Shown here piece by piece: positions 9,121 through 18,803 of a stretch of DNA of 64,000 nt. The notes beneath the pieces were generated by a model. That model searched no databases and was not told where the DNA came from. It saw nothing but the letters and a program-made list of their open reading frames with translations. Source of the DNA: Candidatus Venteria ishoeyi (GTDB lineage Bacteria > Pseudomonadota > Gammaproteobacteria > Beggiatoales > Beggiatoaceae); the NCBI RefSeq assembly GCF_030378065.1, contig NZ_JAUCGJ010000004.1, positions 1 to 64,000 of the forward strand, written 5' to 3'. The position numbers were made by a program, and so were the translations under genes. Position 1 is the stretch's first letter, and every line of letters begins with the position of its first letter.

Positions 9121-10989
9121 ATGGATGCCGTATTACGATTATTTAACGCGATTCAGGTTGAAAACAAGCAACCGCAGGATATGCCAGAGTCCGTTTTGGC
9201 GCGAACACTCAAAAACGGTTATGTCCTCGATCCCGCTATCCATCCAGATGCCTGCTTACTGGAGACTATTGAGCGCATCATCGGATTTTCCGGCGAAAAA
9301 GCCAATGCCGCTTTCCATAAATCCTGGAAAGTCATTCAGGAATCCTCAATAGAATCACTGGTTGTTCAGCAACTTATCCACTATGTCACCACCTATGGCT
9401 TTGAATCGCTCGGCCTGTATCAGCAGGATAGGGTTTATATTCCCCACGAAAAATTAGCGATTCCCGCGCTCAAAGACGATATACCCTTAATTATGATTAA
9501 GGCGATGGATGCCAATGAAATTCTTAATGCAATTATTGATTTGGCTTCAGGTATTGCACTGTCCCAGGCAACGCTGGATGACATGATGGCAATTGTCGCA
9601 GCCAATGCTTACCAACAAACTTTTATCGAAAAAATACAAAACCGTGAATTAAAAGCCTTGCTTTACGACCACTATGGCATTGTGCCGTCCGATCCAGAAG
9701 AATTTCTGCGGCATCTGCTCAGTAAACTGACGGATGAATCCCTGCTCATCAAGAACAATGCCTTGATTGAGAAAATCAAAAGCGCAAATGGCAAATTTTT
9801 AGATGAATTATTGAAAAATGCACCGGACAATCTGGCAGCTATTTTCTTCCGCTTCAAACCCCTGTTCCTGGCGATGAAGTCCATCTCGCGTAATAAGTCA
9901 TTTTTCAACCACTTGCGCAAGCAGGCAAAGCATTTACATCGTCCGCTCCCGGTGGACTACCTGAATAGTATAACTGCCCAAATCAAGCAAAATACTTTAG
10001 ATTTGAACAGGCTTGCGGCTGTTTTGAACAAAGCCCCCATTTTCCGTAAAATCCGTCTGGCCTATGCGCTAAACCACCGTCTTCATGCGGGAAATTCCAT
10101 TGTTTACCGTGTGCGTAATGGTCGAGGCTGGGCCACTGAATTTGACTGGTCGGACACGCTGGAACAAACAACACAACAAGCGCTTGATACGGTGCTTGCC
10201 GCCATCACCGATGAACTGCGCAAAAATCTTGAAAACAAGCTGATTTATATCCCGGAACACGTTCATTACGCCCTGCCAGCAACAGAAAAACAATTTACCG
10301 GCAACCTGCCCACAGGTACTTATGTTGCAGTGCCACAGGATTTGATTGTCGGTATCCACTGGGTGAATAGCAAAAATCGGGTTGATCTGGATTTATCTGC
10401 GATTGGTCTGAGTGGTAAGACTGGCTGGGACGCGGCCTATCGCTCGGATAAGGCTAATCTGCTGTTCTCCGGCGACATGACCGATGCCCCGCCACCACAC
10501 GGGGCTTCTGAACTGTTTTATATCAAAAAAAATATCGGGGAAGCCAAACTATTGATGGTGAATTATTTTAATTTCAACAAAGGCGATGAGGTTAGAATGA
10601 AAATACTGGCTGCCCGTGAGATGGCGAAGAAATTTGGTGAAAACTATATGGTAAACCCCAATAATATCGTTACCTGCACTGAGCTTAATATCAGTAAAAA
10701 ACAAAATGTAATCGGCTTGATTGTAAATATAGATAATGAAAATCGTATGTATTTTGCCAATATCAGCATTGGCAATTCCATTACCGCCAGCCATAATCCA
10801 CACACCACCTATGCCCGTGAGTATTTATTCCACAGCATGGTTTATACGCTGGATTTTAGAACCATTCTGCGTATGGCAGGAGCATCTGTGCTTGATGAGA
10901 AACCAGAGGATGATGGATATATCGACCTGTCGCCGGAAGCATTGGATAAGACGACAATTATTAACTTAATCAACGCATCAGGCCGATAA
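9121..10989 (+). CDS. Unrecognised 622-residue protein downstream of the tRNA-like gene
   Basis: The start is the ATG at 9121, preceded by AAGGGG. A longer frame back to 9070 reads through the tRNA T arm and is rejected. I do not recognise the family. The first ~330 residues are mostly helical, without signal peptide or membrane segments. From ~395 on the protein turns strand-rich (GTYVAVPQDLIVGIHWV, VDLDLSAIGLSG, LFSGDMTDAPPPHGASELFY). Its acidic, short-strand style faintly recalls TerD-type beta sandwiches, but I could not confirm that. It is probably cytoplasmic. It is convergent with menI and may share a transcript with the tRNA-like RNA 20 bp upstream. Confidence 0.75.
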   Translation: MDAVLRLFNAIQVENKQPQDMPESVLARTLKNGYVLDPAIHPDACLLETIERIIGFSGEKANAAFHKSWKVIQESSIESLVVQQLIHYVTTYGFESLGLYQQDRVYIPHEKLAIPALKDDIPLIMIKAMDANEILNAIIDLASGIALSQATLDDMMAIVAANAYQQTFIEKIQNRELKALLYDHYGIVPSDPEEFLRHLLSKLTDESLLIKNNALIEKIKSANGKFLDELLKNAPDNLAAIFFRFKPLFLAMKSISRNKSFFNHLRKQAKHLHRPLPVDYLNSITAQIKQNTLDLNRLAAVLNKAPIFRKIRLAYALNHRLHAGNSIVYRVRNGRGWATEFDWSDTLEQTTQQALDTVLAAITDELRKNLENKLIYIPEHVHYALPATEKQFTGNLPTGTYVAVPQDLIVGIHWVNSKNRVDLDLSAIGLSGKTGWDAAYRSDKANLLFSGDMTDAPPPHGASELFYIKKNIGEAKLLMVNYFNFNKGDEVRMKILAAREMAKKFGENYMVNPNNIVTCTELNISKKQNVIGLIVNIDNENRMYFANISIGNSITASHNPHTTYAREYLFHSMVYTLDFRTILRMAGASVLDEKPEDDGYIDLSPEALDKTTIINLINASGR

Positions 10990-11041
10990 GCCTTGGGTAT
11001 TTTATTACCGGCTTGCCAGTAAGCAACCCAATTGTGAAGCT

Positions 11042-11485
11042 TCAAAGTTGTGGTTTTAAATTATTTTGAGTCAGAATACGGGTGGTCAATTGGGCTGTAC
11101 AGATGAGCGCCTCTTGATTATCCCGTATTTCAATCTGCCAAAGGTGGCTTTTTCCACCCAGATGAACAGGTTTTGCCATACCTGTAACAATACCTTCAGC
11201 AACGCTTTTGATGTGGTTGCCATAAATGGATTGACCTGCCGGGTAAAACCGGTTGGAGTCTACGCACAAATAAGAGCCAAGACTGCCCAGGGTTTCCGCT
11301 AACACCATAGAAGCCCCGCCATGTAACAAACCAAAAGGTTGTCGGGTTCGCTCATCCACCGGCATGGTGCCGATTAAGGCGTTATCCTGTATCTGACTAA
11401 TCTGGATGCCTAAATGGTGAATCATGGCGCTGTCAAAGTCTTTATTTAATTGCGCCACTGTAACGGGCTGGAACCAAATGCTCAT
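11042..11485 (-). CDS. menI: 1,4-dihydroxy-2-naphthoyl-CoA hydrolase (hotdog thioesterase)
   Basis: The 147-residue single hotdog-fold protein is closest to E. coli YdiI/MenI. The core TMPVDERTRQPFGLLHGGAS contains the HGG helix start, followed by the helix MVLAETLGSLGSYLC, where Glu is the expected catalytic base. GNHIKSVAEG and PVHLGGKSHLWQIEI follow. It releases 1,4-dihydroxy-2-naphthoate from its CoA ester in the menaquinone pathway. It lies three bases after menE as the last gene of the men cluster, which supports this function over a PaaI-type role. Confidence 0.9.
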   Translation of the reverse strand: MSIWFQPVTVAQLNKDFDSAMIHHLGIQISQIQDNALIGTMPVDERTRQPFGLLHGGASMVLAETLGSLGSYLCVDSNRFYPAGQSIYGNHIKSVAEGIVTGMAKPVHLGGKSHLWQIEIRDNQEALICTAQLTTRILTQNNLKPQL

Positions 11486-11488
11486 GTT

Positions 11489-12598
11489 TTAGATGCCTTT
11501 ATGATAAGCCAACAAGGTACGCATCCGATCCAGCTTGCCGCTATCCGTCATGCTAAATTGGGACACGGTTTTAATCTGCCGGGGGCAAGCATATTTCGAT
11601 TGACTCACTTTGCTGCAATCATTCAATAACTGTGTTTGCGCTGTCTCTTCCAGGTCTTGCCCCTCAAGCAGCAATGTCAGGCATTCACCCAATTGCTTAT
11701 CATTGATACCCACTATCATATAACGCCGCTTCAATTTTTGCATAACGGGAAATAATGCCGCTTCAATCTGCTCCGGGTGAAACTTCAAGCCACCGCTGTT
11801 AATCACAAAATCCAGCCGCCCCAGCCAGTGAAAACTTGTTGCAGTATACAGCTTTACCTGATCCCGGGTATGCAATGGCCCGTCACATAATGCGGGTGCA
11901 TGAATAATCAGACAGGCTTCCTGGTTTTGTTCAAAATGAATACCGGGCAATGCCTGATAGTATGGTCTTGCAGGTGCTGGCGCAAGACGGCGCAAAGCAA
12001 CGTGGCTTAAGGTCTCCGTCATGCCATAGGTGAGATAAACCGGGTTTTTGCATTGGCAAAGCCAGCTTTCTAATGCCGGTGACGGCGCAGCGCCGCCGAC
12101 CAATAAATGTTTAATCTGATCTACTGCGCCACGGTTTTTTTTATTGGTCTGCATCAGTCCCATTAATTGTGAGGGCGTGGCAGCAGCCAGACAGTATGAC
12201 TGAAGTGGAATATTCATGGCCTGCCAGGTTAGTCTGGGTTGCAGCGTAATCAAATCCAAACCGCCAATAATGGCACGAACCAGCATCATTTTTCCCGCCA
12301 CATGGCTTGCCGGTAAAATTAGTAATGCCTTGCCTTTACCGGAAATGCCTAAAGCATCCAAGGTTGCGCGGGCGCTGCTCGCCATGCGTGATTTTTGCGC
12401 AGTAATGGTTTGCGCCGGGCCGGTGGAGCCGGAGGTTTGCAGGCTAATGTGTTCATCCGGCCCGTACCATGCCTGTAAAAATTGATAAATATCGTTTTTC
12501 CAGGCAGGTAGCTTAGTCTGTTCCCGTTCACGGCTTATTAATGCGATTAAGGCGGCGGGATCATAATAAATACCATTTAAGCTTAAACCCATCTGCAT
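11489..12598 (-). CDS. menE: o-Succinylbenzoate--CoA ligase
   Basis: This AMP-forming ligase (ANL superfamily) activates o-succinylbenzoate to its CoA ester. Visible motifs are the P-loop-like LQTSGSTG near residue 55, LTYGMTET, GRLDFVINSGGLKFHPEQIE at the hinge, and the C-terminal catalytic lysine region DSGKLDR. I place the start at 12598: its ATG overlaps the menC stop (TAATG), the pattern of translational coupling. This gives 369 residues; an ATG at 12592 is an alternative. An upstream in-frame GTG/ATG region inside menC is unlikely to be used. The protein is at the short end for MenE. Confidence 0.92.
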   Translation of the reverse strand: MQMGLSLNGIYYDPAALIALISREREQTKLPAWKNDIYQFLQAWYGPDEHISLQTSGSTGPAQTITAQKSRMASSARATLDALGISGKGKALLILPASHVAGKMMLVRAIIGGLDLITLQPRLTWQAMNIPLQSYCLAAATPSQLMGLMQTNKKNRGAVDQIKHLLVGGAAPSPALESWLCQCKNPVYLTYGMTETLSHVALRRLAPAPARPYYQALPGIHFEQNQEACLIIHAPALCDGPLHTRDQVKLYTATSFHWLGRLDFVINSGGLKFHPEQIEAALFPVMQKLKRRYMIVGINDKQLGECLTLLLEGQDLEETAQTQLLNDCSKVSQSKYACPRQIKTVSQFSMTDSGKLDRMRTLLAYHKGI

Positions 12599-13680
12599 TA
12601 AGGATTTCCCAGTACCCAGGGCCGTTCTGGAGCATAATGCAGCCACTCGCCTTCCTGCACCAGTGGCGAGACTATATTATTTTGAAAAACACGCCCCGTT
12701 CCCAAACCTTGTGGCATTTGCGTGTTTAAGGTCGCAGCCCATTGTGCCAGGGCATTTAATCCAATATTGGATTCTAACGCGGAAGTCAGCCACCAGCCTA
12801 TATCTTGCTGTTTGGCGCAGTTTATCCAATCCAGCGTTGCAGCAAAACCACCCAGTAGCGTGGGTTTTAAGATGATAAATGCCGGTTTGATCGTTTCTAA
12901 CAAGCGGGTGCGTTGTTCCGTGCTGTCAATGCCGATGAGTTCTTCATCCAGGGCAATAGCAATCGGTGAATCAAGACACAGTTTAGCCATGTACTCATGC
13001 TGCCCCGGCGCAATCGGCTGTTCAATGGAATGGATGTCATATTGTGCCAGTTGCTTGAGCCTGTCCAGCGCGGTATCGGCTGAAAATGCGCCATTGGCAT
13101 CCAGGCGAATTTCTATTTCGGAGGCACTGAAACGGCTGCGCAGGTTTTTTATCATGTGATATTCCTCCTGCCAGTTTAATGCACCGATTTTTAATTTGAT
13201 GCAGGAAAAACCTGCTTGTAGTTTGTCTTCAATCGCTGCCAGCATGGTTTGGGTATTGTTCATCCAGATTAGGCCGTTAATCAGAATGTTTTGTTTACCC
13301 TGCACAAAAGGTGAATCAAATAAAATTCGTTGTCCGCCACCGAGCAAGTCTAATAAGGCCATTTCAACCGCAAAACGAATGGATGGCTGGCTTATTGCTG
13401 CCAGCGCAGCCCTGGTGCCATGACAGTGTAAATCATGGCAGAATTGCGCCAGTTGGGAAGGCATTTCCGGCAAGGTTTCAGGGCTTAAGCCAAACAATGG
13501 CGCGGCTTCGCCAAGACCAAACTGCGCCGGGTTAGCACGATTGTGGATACGCAGCAACCAAATCTGGCGCTCGGTCATGGTGCCGCGTGAGGTTGTGCCG
13601 GGAAATTGAAATTGTAGTTTCATGCTGCGCCAGTTGGCTTGCAGTGCTGGCAGCGTAGCGTATTGTTTTTCAAGTATCAT
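12598..13680 (-). CDS. menC: o-Succinylbenzoate synthase
   Basis: This enolase-superfamily enzyme dehydrates SHCHC to o-succinylbenzoate. The catalytic pair is Lys162/Lys164 (IKLKIGA). Metal ligands are Asp194 (RLDANGAF), Glu220 (SIEQPI) and Asp245 (ALDEEL), and the opposite-face lysine is Lys272 (ILKPTLLGG). The 360 residues are slightly longer than the family because the ORF starts 11 bp inside menD. An ATG at 13623 (MKLQFQF) gives a more typical N-terminus. Neither has a strong ribosome binding site, so coupling to menD translation is likely. Confidence 0.94.
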   Translation of the reverse strand: MILEKQYATLPALQANWRSMKLQFQFPGTTSRGTMTERQIWLLRIHNRANPAQFGLGEAAPLFGLSPETLPEMPSQLAQFCHDLHCHGTRAALAAISQPSIRFAVEMALLDLLGGGQRILFDSPFVQGKQNILINGLIWMNNTQTMLAAIEDKLQAGFSCIKLKIGALNWQEEYHMIKNLRSRFSASEIEIRLDANGAFSADTALDRLKQLAQYDIHSIEQPIAPGQHEYMAKLCLDSPIAIALDEELIGIDSTEQRTRLLETIKPAFIILKPTLLGGFAATLDWINCAKQQDIGWWLTSALESNIGLNALAQWAATLNTQMPQGLGTGRVFQNNIVSPLVQEGEWLHYAPERPWVLGNP

Positions 13681-15352
13681 GTGCGTGCTTCAAAGCGAGA
13701 TAAACCCTTTTATTGTCCTCTGGTGCTAAACAGATTTCAACAAGCCTGGCTTGTGTTGCATTTTCAGCCAGCCACTTTGCTGCCTGCAAACCTGCCTGCC
13801 GTGTTGTCACACGTTGATAGGCCAGAGCATATTCCAGGGCAATTTGTTGGCAGTTTAACTGTTGCCGGGTGACAAAATATTCCTCGCACTCTGGTTGCTT
13901 CGCGCAATCATCAAGCATTTCAAAAATTCTGCCACCGCCATTATTCAAAACCACAATACGCAGATTGGAGGGGATTTTTTCCAGCCAAAGCGCATTGCGG
14001 CCATACTGAAATGCCATATCACCAATAATAAGCAAGTGTAACTTATCCGATAACAAACTATGACCAATCGCCGTTGCCAGACAGCCATCAATACCTGAGG
14101 TGCCACGGTTAGCCCACACCGCACCCTGTGGCGGTGCAATACCCAATAAGCAGGCATAACGCACGCTCAGACTGTTAGCCAGATGTAATTGGGTGCCAGA
14201 TGGCATGGCCTGGATGAGCTGCGCAACTGCTTCGGCTTCTGAATAGGGCTGTTGCTTGAAAGCATCCTGAATAAAATATTGATTGGCCTGATGTACCATT
14301 TGCCAGCGTTTGGCAACCGGGTTCAAAGCCTGGGGTTTGATTTTTTTTTGCAGTGTGTGAAAAAAACAAACTGGATCGGCTGAAATTCTCTGAGTCATGG
14401 ACTGAAAAGTATCAGCAATATCCGCGCCTGCTTCAATATGCCAGTGCTGCCGGGGGGGGTATTGTCGAATCAGTTTTTTTAGCTTTTTGGATAAAACCGA
14501 TTGACCAAAGCTAATCAGCAGTTCCGGCGGCTCGGCTGACCAGCTTGCTGCGCTGCGATCCGATAACTGACAGACGCTTTCTGTCGGTGGCAGGTTGCTT
14601 AATAGCTCAGCCAGAATCACGCTGCCAGATTTTTTTGCCAGTGCGATGACAGCCTCTGCCAATGCGGGTTGCGGGGTTAATTGTCCGCTTAGCAATAAAA
14701 TGGACTGCACATTTTGAAAGTTATCAATTAATGCAGGCCATGCCGATTCTGAGACAATGCTTTGACACAGTGGTGCCTGAATAATATTGAATTTTTCTGG
14801 CAAACCCGGTAATTCTCCGGGTTCGGGGTACAAGGGTTCCCGTAGCGGTACATTCAGGTGAACCGGGCCAGATGCTTGCTGTTTAGCCTTGATTAGCAAA
14901 TCCGACAGAATGCGGACAGCAAACCAGCAGGCATCAGGGTGGTTTAAGTCTACCGGCCATGTCGCAGATGTTTTGACATGTGGCCCATAAAGCTTGGTTT
15001 GCCGGATGGTTTGTCCATCACGCTGGTCAAGCCAGTCACCGGGCCGATCTGCCGTCAGCACCAACAACGGTACTTGTTGATAAAAGGCTTCGGCGATGGC
15101 AGGGGCGTAATTTAAGGCCGCAGTGCCTGAAGTGCAGATTAAAACCACCGGGCTTTGTGACTGTTGCGCCATGCCCAGCGCCAGATAAGCGGCGCTGCGT
15201 TCATCAACCACGGTATGGCAATGGATGTGTGGATGGCGGGAAAAAGCCAGGGTCAGCGGCGCTGAGCGGGAACCGGGAGAGATGATGGCCTGTTGCACGC
15301 CGTGCTGGTAGCTGATTTCTGGAATCAGGGTGATATAGTGGTGTGTTTTCAT
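13670..15352 (-). CDS. menD: 2-Succinyl-5-enolpyruvyl-6-hydroxy-3-cyclohexene-1-carboxylate synthase
   Basis: This thiamine-diphosphate enzyme makes SEPHCHC from isochorismate and 2-oxoglutarate, the committed step of menaquinone synthesis. Its 560 residues are typical. The active-site entrance ISPGSRSAPLTLA, the cofactor-activating Glu51 in VVDERSAAYLALG, and the ThDP/Mg motif IIGDMAFQYGRNALWL followed by VLNNGGGRIFEML are all present. It heads the cluster menD-menC-menE-menI. menF, menB, menA and menG are not in the window. The start has only a weak Shine-Dalgarno. Confidence 0.95.
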   Translation of the reverse strand: MKTHHYITLIPEISYQHGVQQAIISPGSRSAPLTLAFSRHPHIHCHTVVDERSAAYLALGMAQQSQSPVVLICTSGTAALNYAPAIAEAFYQQVPLLVLTADRPGDWLDQRDGQTIRQTKLYGPHVKTSATWPVDLNHPDACWFAVRILSDLLIKAKQQASGPVHLNVPLREPLYPEPGELPGLPEKFNIIQAPLCQSIVSESAWPALIDNFQNVQSILLLSGQLTPQPALAEAVIALAKKSGSVILAELLSNLPPTESVCQLSDRSAASWSAEPPELLISFGQSVLSKKLKKLIRQYPPRQHWHIEAGADIADTFQSMTQRISADPVCFFHTLQKKIKPQALNPVAKRWQMVHQANQYFIQDAFKQQPYSEAEAVAQLIQAMPSGTQLHLANSLSVRYACLLGIAPPQGAVWANRGTSGIDGCLATAIGHSLLSDKLHLLIIGDMAFQYGRNALWLEKIPSNLRIVVLNNGGGRIFEMLDDCAKQPECEEYFVTRQQLNCQQIALEYALAYQRVTTRQAGLQAAKWLAENATQARLVEICLAPEDNKRVYLALKHAHDT

Positions 15353-15374
15353 AAAAAATCTTATAAATATATTT

Positions 15375-18300
15375 TTATAGCCAATTCCCCATTAAAATAA
15401 ATGCTGCCCAATAATAAGGATGACGATAATAAACTGGATAAGTGCTGTTTGTTTGTGGCTGAATAAATCCCAGTTGTGCACGGCGCAGGGCTTCGGCTTT
15501 ATTATCCCCCTGATGATGGTTTTCATAAAGCTTCTGCATTAATAATCCAGTACTGCGGTCATCCACCGACCACAGGCTGGCGATTACACTTTTTGCACCA
15601 TTTTTCTGTGCCAGTGCGCCAAAGCCCTCAATTTCCCGACCGCTGCCCTGTCCGATGGAACCCACTGCTGTCTGACATGCTGACAAGGTAAGTAAATCCA
15701 CACCGGCAAAGGCATAATGCTGACGGATTTCACCCAAGTCCAGATGGCGACCATCTCCCAACAACAAATAAGAATCTTTTTCCGTGCCGGGGCTGAATAC
15801 AAAATGACTGGCGATATGCAGCACCGGATAATCCTTGCCCAACACGCCCTGAAATTGTCCGGCGTTAAAGTCATCATTGAGATAAATCACGCCATTCAAC
15901 ACACCGTCTTTATCTTGCGGGTTTTGTACGATGATACTTTCCAATTCCTTAGCCACCGCAGGCAGCGGTGCAAAACCTTCAATCGCCTGGGTCAGCCCCA
16001 GCCCTGCCAGTAGCCATTGTTGCAGCGGTGGTGTGGTGATGTGCTGTTTTGCCGCTTCGGTGTAATTGACCAGCGCATAACGCTCCAGCAAAAATTGCTT
16101 GCCATCATATAAAGCCGCCAGCGGCACATAACGCAAAGCACCATCCAAAGATAACATCAAGGTATGGACTTTAGCCTGTTCCAATGCAGGTGCAATCGGG
16201 GTGATGAGCTGTTGGTACAGACTGTTACCGCGTGAGCGGTAACTGCGGTTGCGGGGATCGCGCAAGGCGGCACGCAGATTGGCAATCAATTGATGCAGCT
16301 TTTGCGCACTAATCGGCACACTGCGCACTTGCTGCTGCCTGGCGGTGGTTAGCAGGATATGCAATTGCTGTTCGGTAATCAGATAATGTAATAAGGCCAC
16401 GCCTTGTCCGGCCTTATCCAGCGTGTGTAAATTTTGTTGTAATTGCTGTAAATGCCGCTGGTTGTCTTCGCCTAAAGTAATTTTTTCCCCGGCATCCACG
16501 GATAATGATTCTGCATCCTGGATAGCATCCAGCCATTGCTGAAATGCCTGTAATACAGCTTCCAATTCTAAAGATAATTGTTGACGCTGCTGTTGTTCTG
16601 TCGCTGTCAGGGTTTGGGCATGGGCCTTTTTACGCAGCATCCGCAACTTTTTACCAATGGCGACCAGTTGTACATTAATACTGGCATAAGACTGGTTCCA
16701 AGCTTGTTCCTGTGAATTGTAATTTAAGTGCTGCCACAGGTTTTGTATTTTTGTATCACGCCGCACAAAATCAAAATATTCTTCTTCCTTGAGCATTGCC
16801 AGCACTTGTTGGGCCTCGTTCAAACGCCCTTGCTGAATCAATAAATCAGCCAGTTCTTCATAGGTTTTGGCCTTATCTTTGATAAATTGCTGTTGCAGGC
16901 TTTGTTCTAATACGGATAAATCACTGCGCAGTTTTTGCAGATTATTCACCGCCTGCTTGCCAAACAAAATCGCAGCAGCAGGGTGGCTGTCACGTAATAA
17001 CAGTGATTGCAGGCGTAAAGCACGGATTTCTCCCACCCGATCTTGCAGGCTTTTCGCCAGTGGCAATGCCTGGTTTAACCATTGCTGGGCTTGTGTCGGC
17101 TGCTGCTGGAGATAAGCCAGCCAAGCCAGGTTCAGCAAACTGCGCTGGCTTAATAAGGGATCATCCAGTTGCTGAGCCAGTTTTTTAGCATGCTCAAAAG
17201 GCTCCTGGGCGGCGGCAAAGTCTGCTTTTGCCAGATAGATACGCCCCAATTGATTCAGTGCCAGCGCCTGACCATGCGGGTTATCGATATGTTTTAAGAT
17301 GTGGTAGGCGCGCCGCTGGCTGTTTAGGGCTAAGTCGGCCTTATCTTGTGCCAGATAACAGCGGCTGAGTTGATTCAGCACCAGACTCAGGGTGTTTTGA
17401 TCGCCTGCAACATGTTTCGCGGCAGCTTGCAGGTGAGTTTCTGCGCGACTGTAATCCCCCAGTTGCATGGCCCATTGCCCCAAATCAATATGGGCATGTA
17501 AATATTTGTGCTGCAAGGCGGCTTCAAACGCCGCCAGCGCGGCTGGATAATCTCCCAGTGCCATCTGCGCACGCCCTGCCTGCCAGCCCAGATAAGCTTG
17601 CTGACGTTTGCTATCAGTTTGTTGTTGCAGGCGCTGATAAATGTCCAGGGCTTTCTGATACTGTCCACTGTCATATAAACGCTCTGCCTGTTGTATGCTG
17701 TTTTTTTTATTTTCAGCCTTGCTGATATGAATATTATCAATCCAGAAAAAACCGCTATTCAGTGACAAAATGCGAAAATCAATCAAATCATTGTGCCCGA
17801 TGTTAATGTCAGCCTGGAAATGTTGCCAGCCATAAGTACCGGGCGGTGGTGCGGGCAGGCGTTTATTCCAGCCCGGATCAACGGCAAAACTGATTGCGCC
17901 AGGTTTTAAGTCACGCGCCTTGGCATCGTATTCAATATGATAAACCTGATTTGGCTGCAAGCCGCTGATGCGCTGGGAAAGCGTGCTGAATACGTGCGGC
18001 GCGTTGGGCGAAGCGTTGCCAATCTGCAAGGCGCGTTGTCCACTGCGAAATTCAGCCGTATCTATTTTCATAAATGCCTGGGCGTTTTTACTGTTCCACC
18101 ACAGACCAAAATCAAACTTGCCATCCTCACGCTCATAATGTCCCGTACCCCAGGGAAACAACAAACCGTCTTCAAAGCCGCCGTTTTGCAGCAAATTATT
18201 GCTGATTTTTGTGGGTTTGGTGTGTGGCAGGGCTTGTTTGAGTTGTTTGGCGAGGCTAAAACTTTTGCGGAACAACTTGGTTTTACCCTGCACCATCGAA

Positions 18301-18533
18301 CAGGCAGCAATATTATTTACCAGTTCTGAAAAATGCGGCGGGCGCGGTGTTTGGCTTTTCCATTCACTATAGAGTTTCAGATATAAATCCTGAGCTTTTG
18401 CGTATTGTTGTTGGTTAAACAAGGCATCGGCTTGTTGCAGGCGGCTATCTGGGGGCGCGGCAAAAGTAACAGCGCAACTTATAGACAGGCTGTAAAGTAG
18501 TAGCAGGTGAAGCTTTGTGATTTGTATGTGCAT
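15375..18533 (-). CDS. Secreted TPR protein with jellyroll-like domain and C-terminal CHAT (caspase-like) domain
   Basis: The ATG at 18533 has AGGTGA seven bases upstream; an earlier in-frame GTG lacks this. The 1052-residue product has a signal peptide (ending about SCAVTFA), so it is exported. A short TPR follows (30-70). Residues ~118-270 (NLLQNGGFEDGLLFPWGTG ... GFFWIDNIHIS) resemble a carbohydrate-binding jellyroll. More TPRs (275-520), a helical linker and a CHAT domain (~760-1050) complete it. The expected His/Cys dyad is His910 (IASHF) and Cys953 (LSACQTA), in the family positions. The substrate is unknown. It is 22 bp upstream of menD on the same strand, with no functional link evident. 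Confidence 0.88.
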   Translation of the reverse strand: MHIQITKLHLLLLYSLSISCAVTFAAPPDSRLQQADALFNQQQYAKAQDLYLKLYSEWKSQTPRPPHFSELVNNIAACSMVQGKTKLFRKSFSLAKQLKQALPHTKPTKISNNLLQNGGFEDGLLFPWGTGHYEREDGKFDFGLWWNSKNAQAFMKIDTAEFRSGQRALQIGNASPNAPHVFSTLSQRISGLQPNQVYHIEYDAKARDLKPGAISFAVDPGWNKRLPAPPPGTYGWQHFQADINIGHNDLIDFRILSLNSGFFWIDNIHISKAENKKNSIQQAERLYDSGQYQKALDIYQRLQQQTDSKRQQAYLGWQAGRAQMALGDYPAALAAFEAALQHKYLHAHIDLGQWAMQLGDYSRAETHLQAAAKHVAGDQNTLSLVLNQLSRCYLAQDKADLALNSQRRAYHILKHIDNPHGQALALNQLGRIYLAKADFAAAQEPFEHAKKLAQQLDDPLLSQRSLLNLAWLAYLQQQPTQAQQWLNQALPLAKSLQDRVGEIRALRLQSLLLRDSHPAAAILFGKQAVNNLQKLRSDLSVLEQSLQQQFIKDKAKTYEELADLLIQQGRLNEAQQVLAMLKEEEYFDFVRRDTKIQNLWQHLNYNSQEQAWNQSYASINVQLVAIGKKLRMLRKKAHAQTLTATEQQQRQQLSLELEAVLQAFQQWLDAIQDAESLSVDAGEKITLGEDNQRHLQQLQQNLHTLDKAGQGVALLHYLITEQQLHILLTTARQQQVRSVPISAQKLHQLIANLRAALRDPRNRSYRSRGNSLYQQLITPIAPALEQAKVHTLMLSLDGALRYVPLAALYDGKQFLLERYALVNYTEAAKQHITTPPLQQWLLAGLGLTQAIEGFAPLPAVAKELESIIVQNPQDKDGVLNGVIYLNDDFNAGQFQGVLGKDYPVLHIASHFVFSPGTEKDSYLLLGDGRHLDLGEIRQHYAFAGVDLLTLSACQTAVGSIGQGSGREIEGFGALAQKNGAKSVIASLWSVDDRSTGLLMQKLYENHHQGDNKAEALRRAQLGFIQPQTNSTYPVYYRHPYYWAAFILMGNWL

Positions 18534-18627
18534 AATTCTCACCTTTTTAATGAGGCAAAAAATATTAACCTATTTGGACGGTCAGAAAAACGACTGTATT
18601 GTCAGTTTGATGGTCTTAAAAACAATA

Positions 18628-18803
18628 TTAGGAGTGAAGATGAAATAAATATAGAAACTGGGCGCAGGATTTTTATTTATTTTCAAGGCGTGAAAACAGG
18701 CGCATAGCAAGCTATGTAACTGCCTAAGTCCAAATAGGCACAACGTAGAAAATGGAGAAAAAGACCAGCCAAGTTGCTGAAGTTATAAAATTCTCACTCC
18801 TTA
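18628..18803 (-). repeat. Dispersed palindromic repeat with exchanged loop arm
   Basis: This is a full-length copy in reverse orientation. Where other copies read CTGTTTTCACAACG, this one reads CTGCCTAAGTCCAAATAGGC and then ACAACG, so the arm is replaced by a new small hairpin (GCCTA/TAGGC). The segment GTCCAAATAGG (18728-18738) is the exact reverse complement of CCTATTTGGAC at 18569-18579, just upstream of the CHAT gene. Confidence 0.85.
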
